NCBI GenBank assembly: GCA_963576565.1 | Contig: OY755046.1 | Span: forward strand, 71,789,719 to 71,853,718 | Direction of reading: 5' to 3' | DNA length: 64,000 nucleotides | Source of the DNA: Aspidapion aeneum | Taxonomy: Eukaryota > Arthropoda > Insecta > Coleoptera > Brentidae | Shown: positions 41,979 to 53,300 of the stretch, one piece after another | Numbering within the stretch: position 1 is the first letter of the stretch | Layout: each line of letters starts with the position of its first letter | Made by a program: the position numbers and the translations under genes | Notes under the pieces: model-generated | Told to the model about the DNA's origin: nothing | Seen by the model: only the letters and a program-made list of their open reading frames with translations | Databases searched by the model: none

Positions 41979-43972
41979 CTAAAAAAAAATAATGGCTTTA
42001 AAACAAAATACACGGTGGCTGGCAATTTTTTTTTTGATCTGTTTAAGTTTTTAAATTTTAAAACACCAAAATTTTAATTTACTGCCCTCCCCTATAAATG
42101 TAAAGTTATGTAAAAGCAACATTGTCCACTTCCAGAAACGCTAGAGGGATGAGCTTCGAAAGGCTGAAGGAACTATGATAAAACCATAGAAAAAGAAAAA
42201 AATAAAAAGCCTCAAAATTTTTAATAAAGTACTGCAAAAGTTTTGAACAATATTCCGCATATTTTACTACTTTAAAACTTAAATATTATCCAAATATTTT
42301 AAAAAAGAAGTGAAATCATAACAACAACATTTCATATAAAAAAAGCCAAGTATGCAAAATTGATATTCCGTAAAAAGAATGTAGATAAAAGTGAAGCCAA
42401 GTTCTTTAATACAAATTTCAAAATGAAAGGTTCTTACTAGTTTGTAAATCTTAGGCACAGTGCTATATTGAACATAAAGAAGTTTGGCTGTAATAGCACA
42501 AAAAATACAGCCTTACCTTGTGGTAATAGCAAAGTAAAAAAAAACATTTCCAAACTAGTAAGAACCTTTTATTTTGAAATTTGTATTAAAGAACTTTGCT
42601 TTACTTTTATCTCAATTCTTTTTACGGAATACCATTTTCGCTTACTTGGCTTTTTTTACATGAATTGTTTTTGTTATGATATACAATTCTGATTTATTAA
42701 GTCCATGTTAAATGAGAATTTAATAAATTTAATTATGTAAAGGCAAATATACTAAAAATTATCGATACATTTTTAAAATTTTTACAGAGTTGTACATACA
42801 TTCACCAGTCCTTCAAAACAAGGTGTAAAGTTTACCCCTCGAAGGGGATGCGTTCTACAAAAATTTCAAGATAGTCAAAAACTGTCCCCTTCATAAACGA
42901 AATTGTGGGTTTTTCCACATTCCATAAAAAAATACCCGAAAATACCTTTGTTAAGTTTTCGTTGAAACATACTGTACCTGTAGGTTTTGCATATGACTAT
43001 TCATTACTTAATTTACTGAGCCGATTTTAATGCAGTTTTTTTATTATTAAAAAATTACCTATATTTAAAAATTAAAATACTTACAAGAATCTTTCTTTTT
43101 AATATTGTTAAGACTTGGTATCTTGTTAACGTCAATTAGTGGTGGATCCTTTGGTTTTTGTATTAAAGCTTTAATTTCTGCCAAATCCTAAAAAAAAACA
43201 AATAAAGGCTTAACTTAATCTAAATCCCAAAAATATTTCCCCTTTTTTATTTTTATACCCAATAATTGGTTATAGAGGTATTTTTATTATGATAATTTTT
43301 CGATTTAAAAAAAAAATATTTTTTAAAATTAATTTTTTAAAAAGCAACTTTTTTCAAAAACATTTTTTTGAACAGAAATGTTTTTAAAAATATTTTTTCT
43401 AAAACTATTTTTTTCACTTTTTTCAAAACTTTTTTGAAATAATTTTTTTTTGACATTTTTGTCAAAAAAAATATTTCTTTAAACTAACTATTCTGTCCTC
43501 CTTTTGAGAGTTCGAAATAAACTGGAACAGTACCTATGGACGTCATTGTGTTAAAAAACAAAATTTTCAATTACTTTTTTTTTAAGAAAAACAATTTTTT
43601 CAAAAAACATTTTTTTTTAAACAAAGTTTTTGAAAACTGTTTAGAAAATATTTCGGAAAGAAGCGCTTTTCAAAAAAATATATTTTAAAAGTAAAGTTTT
43701 GAAAAAATGAGTTTGTTGTTTTTGAAAAAAAAAGTTCTCGAAAAGTTTGTTTTGAAAAAAATGTCGTTCCAAAAAATGTAATTAAAGAAAAAATTTTTTT
43801 AAAACGATTTTTTAAAAAAAAATTATTTTTGAAAAAACTTCCCCAACCCTTAGCCCCAAGATATAAAAAAAACTGTCACCTATATCACTCTTACCTTAAT
43901 TTTGCAATTATTTTCTTCACATTTCACACAAACGACAAAAAAAATCGTCACCAGTACTTCAATCTTTTCCAT
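37570..43972 (-). CDS. Unrecognised secreted protein with furin-bounded Cys-rich repeats, about 1529 aa, three exons
   Basis: Exons 43972-43895, 43187-43085 and 41978-37570 join in phase. Exon 1 encodes MEKIEVLVTIFFVVCVKC, a clear signal peptide. About residues 149-430 hold four tandem repeats (68-71 aa) rich in C-x-C and C-x-x-C (core CKCQNCKC). Each carries two R-x-K-R sites, SRHKR|E and SRNKR|D. Further such sites are CRNKR|H, RPKR|T, RRHKR|E and RKKR|Y. The middle part is basic, with an acidic Asp/Glu patch (EDYEEETEDEACSDEE) and three copies of a PQYTLVFKSSKE-like motif. The last 350 residues are Lys/Glu/Leu-rich and look like coiled coil. I recognise no named family. The signal peptide and dibasic sites imply a secreted, processed precursor; its function is unknown. 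The cysteine pattern resembles metallothioneins, but that is only a composition likeness. Confidence 0.88.
40880..41720 (-). repeat. Four tandem coding repeats of about 207-213 bp
   Basis: Within exon 3 the same block recurs four times: SSHTKDTSSVETTS, then a seven-Cys block, SRHKR, EPTRTKDSK, a four-Cys block and SRNKR. One copy lacks three residues (NSS). Length differences keep the frame, so selection has kept the array coding. Confidence 0.9.
42050..42700. repeat. Dispersed repeat copies in intron 2 of the Cys-rich gene
   Basis: Contains CCAGAAACGCTAGAGGGATG and TACTGCAAAAGTTTTGAACAA blocks, reverse-complementary to 29440-29670 and related to 52320-52460. The sequence AAAGGTTCTTACTAGTTTG is mirrored at 42550-42580, forming an internal inverted repeat of about 200 bp. 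Confidence 0.6.
43085..43187 (-). CDS. Exon 2 of the Cys-rich secreted protein
   Basis: 103 bases encoding DLAEIKALIQKPKDPPLIDV to KKKDS. Acceptor ttttttag, donor gtaagt. The opening DLAEI...KPKD resembles DLAKV...TPKD at the same place in the divergent plus-strand gene. Confidence 0.85.
43195..43860. repeat. Low-complexity A/T tract in intron 1 of the Cys-rich gene
   Basis: Runs of TTTTTCAAAAAC and AAAAAATTTTTT with no coding potential. Confidence 0.6.
43895..43972 (-). CDS. Exon 1 (signal peptide) of the Cys-rich secreted protein
   Basis: 26 codons from ATG at 43972. The hydrophobic core VLVTIFFVVCV is followed by KCEENNC. Ends in phase 0 at donor gtaaga. Confidence 0.88.
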
Positions 43973-44322
43973 AATATTTTTTTTTTACTTTTTCCAAAAT
44001 GGGTGTATCTTTTGCTCTAAAAAACTAAAAACTAAAAAAAAATATACATGTTGGGTTTTTCAGTTTCTTGACCCCCCTATTTATACCCTCGGTTGTTTTT
44101 ATTATTTTTTTATAAACTTTTACATGTATTTCCGAGATGGGACAACGTTGTTTTAACATGTTTTGTTTAATATTTTTTTATAGCACTCATTTAATTTGTT
44201 ATAACAAAAATATTTGGGCAAATGAACTCCAAATGAAAGTTTATAATAAATGTTTAGTGTGTTTTTAAGGTTGTCAAAGATTAAATCAAGAAATTAAAAT
44301 TAGGTTTTAGAAAAAAATTATA
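43973..44322. promoter_or_regulatory. Shared divergent promoter region of the two secreted-protein genes
   Basis: The 350 bp between the two start codons serve a minus-strand and a plus-strand gene. A strong TATA box, TATAAATAG, lies on the minus strand at 44085-44077, about 105 bp from the minus start codon. A weaker TATAATAAA at 44242-44250 lies 81 bp before the plus start codon. Shared control is inferred. Confidence 0.6.
44077..44085 (-). promoter_or_regulatory. TATA box for the Cys-rich secreted-protein gene
   Basis: TATAAATAG followed by a GGGGGG run on the minus strand. Spacing to the ATG allows a leader of about 75-80 bases. Confidence 0.6.
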
Positions 44323-44379
44323 ATGAAAAATTTGGAATGTGAATTAGTATGTTTTTTGGTGTTTTTAAGCTTTTTTAAG
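44323..44379 (+). CDS. Exon 1 (signal peptide) of the acidic-repeat secreted protein
   Basis: 19 codons, ATG at 44323. Hydrophobic core LVCFLVFLSFF. Ends in phase 0 at donor gtaagt, the same design as exon 1 of the divergent neighbour. Confidence 0.8.
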
Positions 44380-47300
44380 GTAAGTTATTTTTTTATTCTA
44401 TTACTTTTACCTATTTACCAAAGCAGGTCCTAGAATGGCACCAATAGGGCGCAGAAAAAGAGGGCGCCCTAAACTATAATAACAACAAAGATCAATGAGT
44501 CAAAAAAACCTGAGATGATTGTCAGGATCGAAGGAGTTGAAGAATATGCGTCTGATGTCTGTTCGTGTGTTGGTCTGTCTTTTCTGTATTTTGTAACTTA
44601 AGAACTAGGGAACCAATTTTAATGCTGATTTTTTTATTAAAAACGTATCTTTCAGTTTTTGTGGGTGGTCTATGATTCTTAGAGAAATATTATTTGGAAT
44701 ATCCAAAAATTTGCATTCGTCTAGCTTATAAAATGTACAGGATGTTTGTTTTCCAAGGGAACAGGGGCTTTTTTGGGTATATTGCGTACGTTTTTAGAAA
44801 AATTCTTTTGGCTTGTTAGGGGGACTTTTGGGCTATCCTAATATTTCTCTAGCACTCATCCCCTTTTAGGGGTAAAAGTTACAGCTACCGGGTGGGCCAA
44901 AAAAAACCGGACAATTTTTTTTCATTATAACTTTTAAACTGTACCATCGATTTTAATGGGACAAACTGCACTTGGCAGAGAATTAATCAGGGATTTGACT
45001 AAATATATTTTCTTGTCCGCTGTCTCAAAATCCAAGATGGCGGACGAAATTAAATTGTACCCTTCAAAGATTCTCGTTTTTTCTTGTGTTGCAAACATAT
45101 TTTAATCATTTTTTTAACTCAGTAAAAAACTGCATGCTTGCCACGAACAACAAGGTATGAATCATCAAAATCAATTCGGTGGTTCTAAAAAAAAATATGT
45201 TTTTTTAAATATTATACGATTGCCTTGCCAATCGTGTCTGCATTTATTTCCTTATGAATTCATTAATACTAAACCAATTTTGTTGAAGTAAAAAGCACCC
45301 TGGTGAGAATTGATTGATTTTCAAATATCATGATCAAAATTTATCGCTATCTTAAAATTTAAGATGGCGCACAGAATCATACTTGATTCTTCAATATGGC
45401 GCGTTTATTCTTATTTTCTAAAAATGTTTTAGTTTTTTTTTTAATTTATAGAAAAGTACCCGAACAACGCGGTATAAATTAATTTAATCGGTGTCGTGGT
45501 TCTCAAAAAAACTATTTTTGTTTCAGCCATTACCATTCAAGTTTGCAATAATTTACTAGGAAGGTAGTACTTTTACCTATTTTAAAAAAATTAAAATAAA
45601 CTAGTTGGCGAAGTAGGTACTTGTCTGTTCGTGTGTTAGTCTGTCTTTTCTGTATTTTGTAACTTAAGAACTAGGGAACCAATTTTAATGCTGATTTTTT
45701 TATTAAAAACGTATCTTTCAGTTTTAGTGGGTGGTCTATGATTCTTAGAGAAATATTATTTGGAATACCCAAAAATTTGCATTCGTCTAGCTTATAAAAT
45801 GTACAGGATGTTTGTTTTTCAAGGGAACAGGGGCTTTTTTGGGTATATTGCGTACGTTTTTAGAAAAATTATTTTGGCTTGTTAGGGGGACTTTTGGGCT
45901 ATCCTAATATTTCTCTAGCACTCATCCCCTTTTAGGGGTAAAAGTTACAGCTACCGGGTGCGCCAAAAAAAAACCGGTCAAATTTTTTTCATTATAACTT
46001 TTAAACTGTACCATCGATTTTAATGGGACAAACTGCACTTGGCAGAGAATTAATCAGGGATTTGACTAAATATATTTTTTTGGCCGCTGTCTAAAAATCC
46101 AAGATGGCGGACGAAATTAAATTGTACCCTTCAAAGATTCTCGTTTTTTCTTGTGTTGCAAACATATTTTAATCATTTTTTTAACTCAGTAAAAAACTGC
46201 ATGCTTGCCACGAACAACAAGGTATGAATCATCAAAATCAATTCGGTGGTTCTAAAAAAAAATATGTTTTTTTAAATATTATACGATTGCCTTGCCAATC
46301 GTGTCTGCATTTATTTCCTTATGAATTCATTAATACTAAACCAATTTTGTTGAAGTAAAAAGCACCCTGGTGAGAATTGATTGATTTTCAAATATCATGA
46401 TCAAAATTTATCGCTATCTTAAAATTTAAGATGGCGCACAGAATCATACTTGATTCTTCAATATGGCGCGTTTATTCTTATTTTCTAAAAATGTTTTAGT
46501 TTTTTTTTTAATTTATAGAAAAGTACCCGAACAACGCGGTATAAATTAATTTAATCGGTGTCGTGGTTCTCAAAAAAACTATTTTTGTTTCAGCCATTAC
46601 CATTCAAGTTTGCAATAATTTACTAGGAAGGTAGTACTTTTACCTATTTTAAAAAAATTAAAATAAACTAGTTGGCGAAGTAGGTACTTGTCTGTTCGTG
46701 TGTTAGTCTGTCTTTTCTGTATTTTGTAACTTAAGAACTAGGGAACCAATTTTAATGCTGATTTTTTTATTAAAAACGTATCTTTCAGTTTTAGTGGGTG
46801 GTCTATGATTCTTAGAGAAATATTATTTGGAATACCCAAAAATTTGCATTCGTCTAGCTTATAAAATGTACAGGATGTTTGTTTTTCAAGGGAACAGGGG
46901 CTTTTTTGGGTATATTGCGTACGTTTTTAGAAAAATTATTTTGGCTTGTTAGGGGGACTTTTGGGCTATCCTAATATTTCTCTAGCACTCATCCCCTTTT
47001 AGGGGTAAAAGTTACAGCTACCGGGTGCGCCAAAAAAAAACCGGTCAAATTTTTTTCATTATAACTTTTAAACTGTACCATCGATTTTAATGGGACAAAC
47101 TGCACTTGGCAGAGAATTAATCAGGGATTTGACTAAATATATTTTTTTGGCCGCTGTCTAAAAATCCAAGATGGCGGACGAAATTAAATTGTACCCTTCA
47201 AAGATTATCGTTTTTTCTTGTGTTGCAAACATATTTTAATCATTTTTTTAACTCAGTAAAAAACTGCATTCTTGCCACGAACAACAAGGTATGAATCATC

Positions 47301-50300
47301 AAAATCAATTCGGTGGTTCTAAAAAAAAATATGTTTTTTAAATATTATACGATTGCCTTGCCAATCGTGTCTGCATTTATTTCCTTATAAATTCATTAAT
47401 ACTAAACCAATTTTGTTGAAGTAAAAAGCACCCTGGTGAGAATTGATTGATTTTCAAATATCATGATCAAAATTTATCGCTATCTTAAAATTTAAGATGG
47501 CGCACAGAATCATACTTGATTCTTCAATATGGCGCGTTTATGCTTATTTTCTAAAAATGTTTTAGTTTTTTTTTAATTTATAGAAAAGTACCCGAACAAC
47601 GCGGTATAAATTAATTTAATCGGTGTCGTGGTTCTCAAAAAAACTATTTTTGTTTCAGCCATTACCATTCAAGTTTGCAATAATTTACTAGGAAGGTAGT
47701 ACTTTTACCTATTTTAAAAAAATTTAAAAAAACTAGTTGGCGAAGTAGGTACTTGTCTGTTCGTGTGTTAGTCTGTCTTTTCTGTATTTTGTAACTTAAG
47801 AACTAGGGAACCAATTTTAATGCTGATTTTTTTATTAAAAACGTATCTTTCAGTTTTAGTGGGTGGTCTATGATTCTTAGAGAAATATTATTTGGAATAC
47901 CCAAAAATTTGCATTCGTCGAGCTTATAAAATGTACAAGATGTTTGTTTTCCAGGGGAACAGGGGCTTTTTTGGGTATATTGCGTACGTTTTTAGAAAAA
48001 TTATTTTGGCTTGTTAGGGGGACTTTTGGGCTATCCTAATATTTCTCTAGCACTCATCCCCTTTTAGGGGTAAAAGTTACAGCTACCGGGTGCGCCAAAA
48101 AAAACCGGTCAAATTTTTTTCATTATAACTTTTAAACTGTACCATCGATTTTAATGGGACAAACTGCACTTGGCAGAGAATTAATCAGGGATTTGACTAA
48201 ATATATTTTTTTGGCCGCTGTCTAAAAATCCAAGATGGCGGACGAAATTAAATTGTACCCTTCAAAGATTATCGTTTTTTCTTGTGTTGCAAACATATTT
48301 TAATCATTTTTTTAACTCAGTAAAAAACTGCATTCTTGCCACGAACAACAAGGTATGAATCATCAAAATCAATTCGGTGGTTCTAAAAAAAAATATGTTT
48401 TTTTCAACCGTTTTTTTGAATATTATACGATTGCCTTGCCAATCATGTCTGCATTTATTTTCTTATGAATTCATTAATACTAAACCGATTTTGTTGAAAT
48501 AAAAAGCATCCTGGTGAGAATTGATTGATTTTCAAATATCATGATCAACATTTATCGCTATCTTAAAATTTAATATGGCACACAGAATCATACTTGATTC
48601 TTCAAAATGGCGCGTTTATTCTTATTTTCTGAAAATGTTTTAGTTTTTTTTTTAATTTTTAGAAAAGTACCCGAACAACGCGGTATAAATTAGTTTAATC
48701 GGTGTCGTGGTTCTCAAAAAAACTATTTTTGTTTCAGCCATTACCATTCAAGTTTGCAATAATTTACTAGGAAGGTAGTACTTTTACCTATTTTAAAAAA
48801 ATTTAAAAAAACTAGTTGGCGAAGTAGGTACTTGTCTGTTCGTGTGTTAGTCTGTCTTTTCTGTATTTTGTAACTTAAGAACTAGGGAACCAATTTTAAT
48901 GCTGATTTTTTTATTAAAAACGTATCTTTCAGTTTTAGTGGGTGGTCTATGATTCTTAGAGAAATATTATTTGGAATATCAGGTCCTAGAATGGCACCAA
49001 TAGGGCGCAGAAAAAGAGGGCGCCCTAAACTATAATAACAACAAAGATCAATGAGTCAAAAAAACCTGAGATGATTGTCAGGATCGAAGGAGTTGAAGAA
49101 TATGCGTCTGATGTCTGTTCGTGTGTTGGTCTGTCTTTTCTGTATTTTGTAACTTAAGAACTAGGGAACCAATTTTAATGCTGATTTTTTTATTAAAAAC
49201 GTATCTTTCAGTTTTTGTGGGTGGTCTATGATTCTTAGAGAAATATTATTTGGAATACCCAAAAATTTGCATTCGTCGAGCTTATAAAATGTACAAGATG
49301 TTTGTTTTCCAGGGGAACAGGGGCTTTTTTGGGTATATTGCGTACGTTTTTAGAAAAATTATTTTGGCTTGTTAGGGGGACTTTTGGGCTATCCTAATAT
49401 TTCTCTAGCACTCATCCCCTTTTAGGGGTAAAAGTTACAGCTACCGGGTGCGCCAAAAAAAACCGGTCAAATTTTTTTCATTATAACTTTTAAACTGTAC
49501 CATCGATTTTAATGGGACAAACTGCACTTGGCAGAGAATTAATCAGGGATTTGACTAAATATATTTTTTTGGCCGCTGTCTAAAAATCCAAGATGGCGGA
49601 CGAAATTAAATTGTACCCTTCAAAGATTCTCGTTTTTTCTTGTGTTGCAAACATATTTTAATCATTTTTTTAACTCAGTAAAAAACTGCATTCTTGCCAC
49701 GAACAACAAGGTATGAATCATCAAAATCAATTCGGTGGTTCTAAAAAAAAATATGTTTTTTTCAACCGTTTTTTTGAATATTATACGATTGCCTTGCCAA
49801 TCATGTCTGCATTTATTTTCTTATGAATTCATTAATACTAAACCAATTTTGTTGAAATAAAAAGCACCCTGGTGAGAATTGATTGATTTTCAAATATCAT
49901 GATCAAAATTTATCGCTATCTTAAAATTTAAGATGGCGGACAGAATCATACTTGCTTGATTCTTCAAAATGGCGCGTTTATTCTTATTTTCTGAAAATGT
50001 TTTAGTTTTTTTTTTAATTTTTAAAAAAGTACCCGAACAACGCGGTATAAATTAGTTTAATCGGTGTCGTGGTTCTCAAAAAAACTATTTTTGTTTCAGC
50101 CATTACCATTCAAGTCTGCAATAATTTCCTTATAAACTGTTTATTACTAAACAGATCTTAGTGAAATAAAAAAAATCATTAAATTTTAAGATGGTGATAA
50201 AATTTGATCATAATCTCTAAAAATCAATCAATTCTCATCATGAATTTTTTTATTTTATTAAAATCGGTTCAGTAGTAATGAATTTATAAGGGAACAAATG

Positions 50301-53300
50301 CAGACATGATTGGCAAGGCAATCCAATAATATGCAAAACCATTGGTGGAAACAAAAATATTTTTTTTAGAACCACCAAACCGATTTTACTGATTTATGCC
50401 TTTTTATGCGTGGCAAGAAAGCAGCTTTTTCGCCAATTCAAAAAATAATTAAAACATGTTTGCAACACAAGAAAACCCGAGCATCTTTGAAGGGCACATT
50501 TTAACTTCGTTCGACATCTTGGATTTTGAGATAACGGACAAAAAATATATTTAGTACAAACTCTGATTAATTATCTGCCAAATGCAGTTTGTCCCATTAA
50601 AATCAATGGTATAGTTTAAAAGTTATAAGGAAAAAAAATTGGCCGGTTTTTTTTGGACCACCCGGTATATAAGTGGGTCAAGTCATTTTGTATAGATGTA
50701 CTTTATTTTTTTAGCAAACTTGTTGCACAACCTGTGAAGAAGATTTAGCCAAAGTTTTTCGTACCCCAAAAGACTTTACCAAAGTAAATTTCGACCATTT
50801 TGAATTGCTTGAAAGAAACAATTTTGAAGTCGAACCAACTACAACCCCCTCCAGTTTAACAACTTCAAAACCGAAACATGAAGTCGACAACAAGCCAGTG
50901 TTTGCCAATGCACAAATTATGTTGAGGTTTGGTGGGGACGACATTCATGGTAAGTACCCCAACTAACATTTATAGTAGCGGCTACATGTTCTAAAGGCTT
51001 TGCTACTTTCTTATAGTAGAAATGTGGTGATCCCAACCAAAATTTGTTACTTTTTAGTTCTAACTACTATTTAGTATCAGGAAATAGTAGATGTTTCGTA
51101 AAAACGACCCTCTAAACTACTTCATAGGATTGTTTCCTGATAGTTGATTCTGATAGTCTTCTCTACCACAATAGGACGTTGCTAAAGTTTTACTTTCTTT
51201 TTAGTCGTTATTTCGTAGTCGCCCTGACTTTTATATCCTACTTAATTACCACTAGAAAGTTAAGCTTCATTGGAGTCCCAAACAAGTGTATCCGACAACT
51301 ACATTATAACTTTAATTTTTACCACAAAAGTTTGTGTCATCATAGTAACATCTGATGTAACAATGTAGACAAAATAACTTTTTGGATCAACTTTAAAGCC
51401 GCAACTACTTTCAAGTAACCTTTTCGACTATCAGGGAATATAGTTTGGGACGCCATGTTTTTATGTAAGAAAGAAAATTTAATATTTTTGTTGTCGTTTT
51501 ATGAGCTCATATTAAAGAGCCATACTATTTTATAAACAAATTAGTTGAAGCTTACCAAAAATGCTCTTCTTAAGCACCATTTGTTGGAGTTAACTGTCGA
51601 TTATGAAAACATAACCTCCAAAATCACAACACAAAAATTCCATCAGCTACCAGAAAACGGCTCAATTTTACGGGTGCACCGGTTTTTTGCAATATATATA
51701 ATGCATGTTATACAAAAAACTTTGCGTCGCACTCGAATTTTGATCCCCTGCTCGTAAATTCTCACACTTTTGGATAACATAGTTCATATTATAACCATAA
51801 CCAAACAAAAAAACTAAGCGAGTCTGTTTACTGTTGTGTCCACCATATTGTGTAACAATTCTACCAAAAAGAAACGATTATATTATTTGCAACTACATCG
51901 CAACTTTTATGCCATTACGGAAAAAAAACAGCCTCTACGACGTAGTAGATACCTGGCTACGACGTAGTAGTGTAGTTGTTACTACAGTGACTTTAAACAC
52001 TTGGCCAAGTAGTTATAACCAGAAATTGGTTCCCCACTTAGGGAATTATAACGTCGCTGTATGGTATACTGAGACGTAGCGGGAGTACGTTGCGGTTACT
52101 TTTAAGAAATTCTTTCTAGTTGAGGTTTCGTCGTTACAACTTTAATTGTTTGTTGGGACCTACCTATTTATTCAATGTTTTTGGGGGCTGGGACTAGGGT
52201 CACTGCATCCTGAGAGCCTAGCGTCTTCTGCCAGGCTTCCAGGATGCAGTGACCCTAGTTGGGACACCCTACAGGTGCCAGCTAGCGTCATTTTTTAAAA
52301 ACTATTTCTACATTTTTTTAATTATTTTTTCTACAAATTATATTATAACAAAAACATTTCATGTAAATAAAAGCCAAGTACGCGAAAAGGGTAATCCGTA
52401 AAAAGAACTGAGATAAAAGTAAAGCCAAGTTCTCCATTACAGATTTATACTACTACATTTACTACATTTTCACGTACCTACTTGACTTTTTTTAACATAA
52501 TGTTCAAAACTATTAAACAAGTTTCATGGCTAATCGGGCAAAAAGGAGTTTTTTGTTTCCCTTATATTTTTCCGTGGGTAGCTTGAAAGCTTAACCTCAC
52601 GGGGGTCCAAGATCCAATGGACACCCAACAAGTGTTGACAGTCAACCGTTCCGTCCCCATGGGACTCCTCAGAACACTGCTGGTCAAGTGACAAATCTTG
52701 CGAAGTTAATCAGACGGTTTTGTCTCTAATTAAATGTAATTAGTGAGCGAACTATAGCAAGAGGCGCCATCCACCGAGATACGAGAGAAACAAAAAACCA
52801 AAAGCAGGGAAAAACACTGCTATACAATATCGATCAATGAAAACATCGAATGCAAACAAAAGAAAACAACTATAGTCCGTGACCTACGAAACTATTGCGA
52901 GTAAAATTTTGAGGTTGTTTAATAATTTCCTATGGTTTTGCAATAGTTCCTATCAGCCTTCCAAAGCTGATCTCTCTAGCGTTTCTGGAAGTGTAAATTA
53001 TAAGTTTGGGGTTTTTTAATTTTTTTCTATAGTTTTATTATAGTTCCTTTCGGCCTTCAAAAGCTCAGCTCTCTTGCGTTTCTGGAAATGGGCAATGTTA
53101 CTTTTACATAACTTTACATTTATAGGGGAGGGAAGTAAATTAAAATTTTAGGGCTTTTAAATTTTTGCCATAGTTTTGTCATAGTTTCTTCCATCTGCTA
53201 AATCTCAGCTCTCTAGCGTTTCTGGAAGTGGACAATGTTACTTTTACATAACTTTACATTTATAGGGGAGGGGAGTAAATTAGAATTTCGGGGTACAGCG

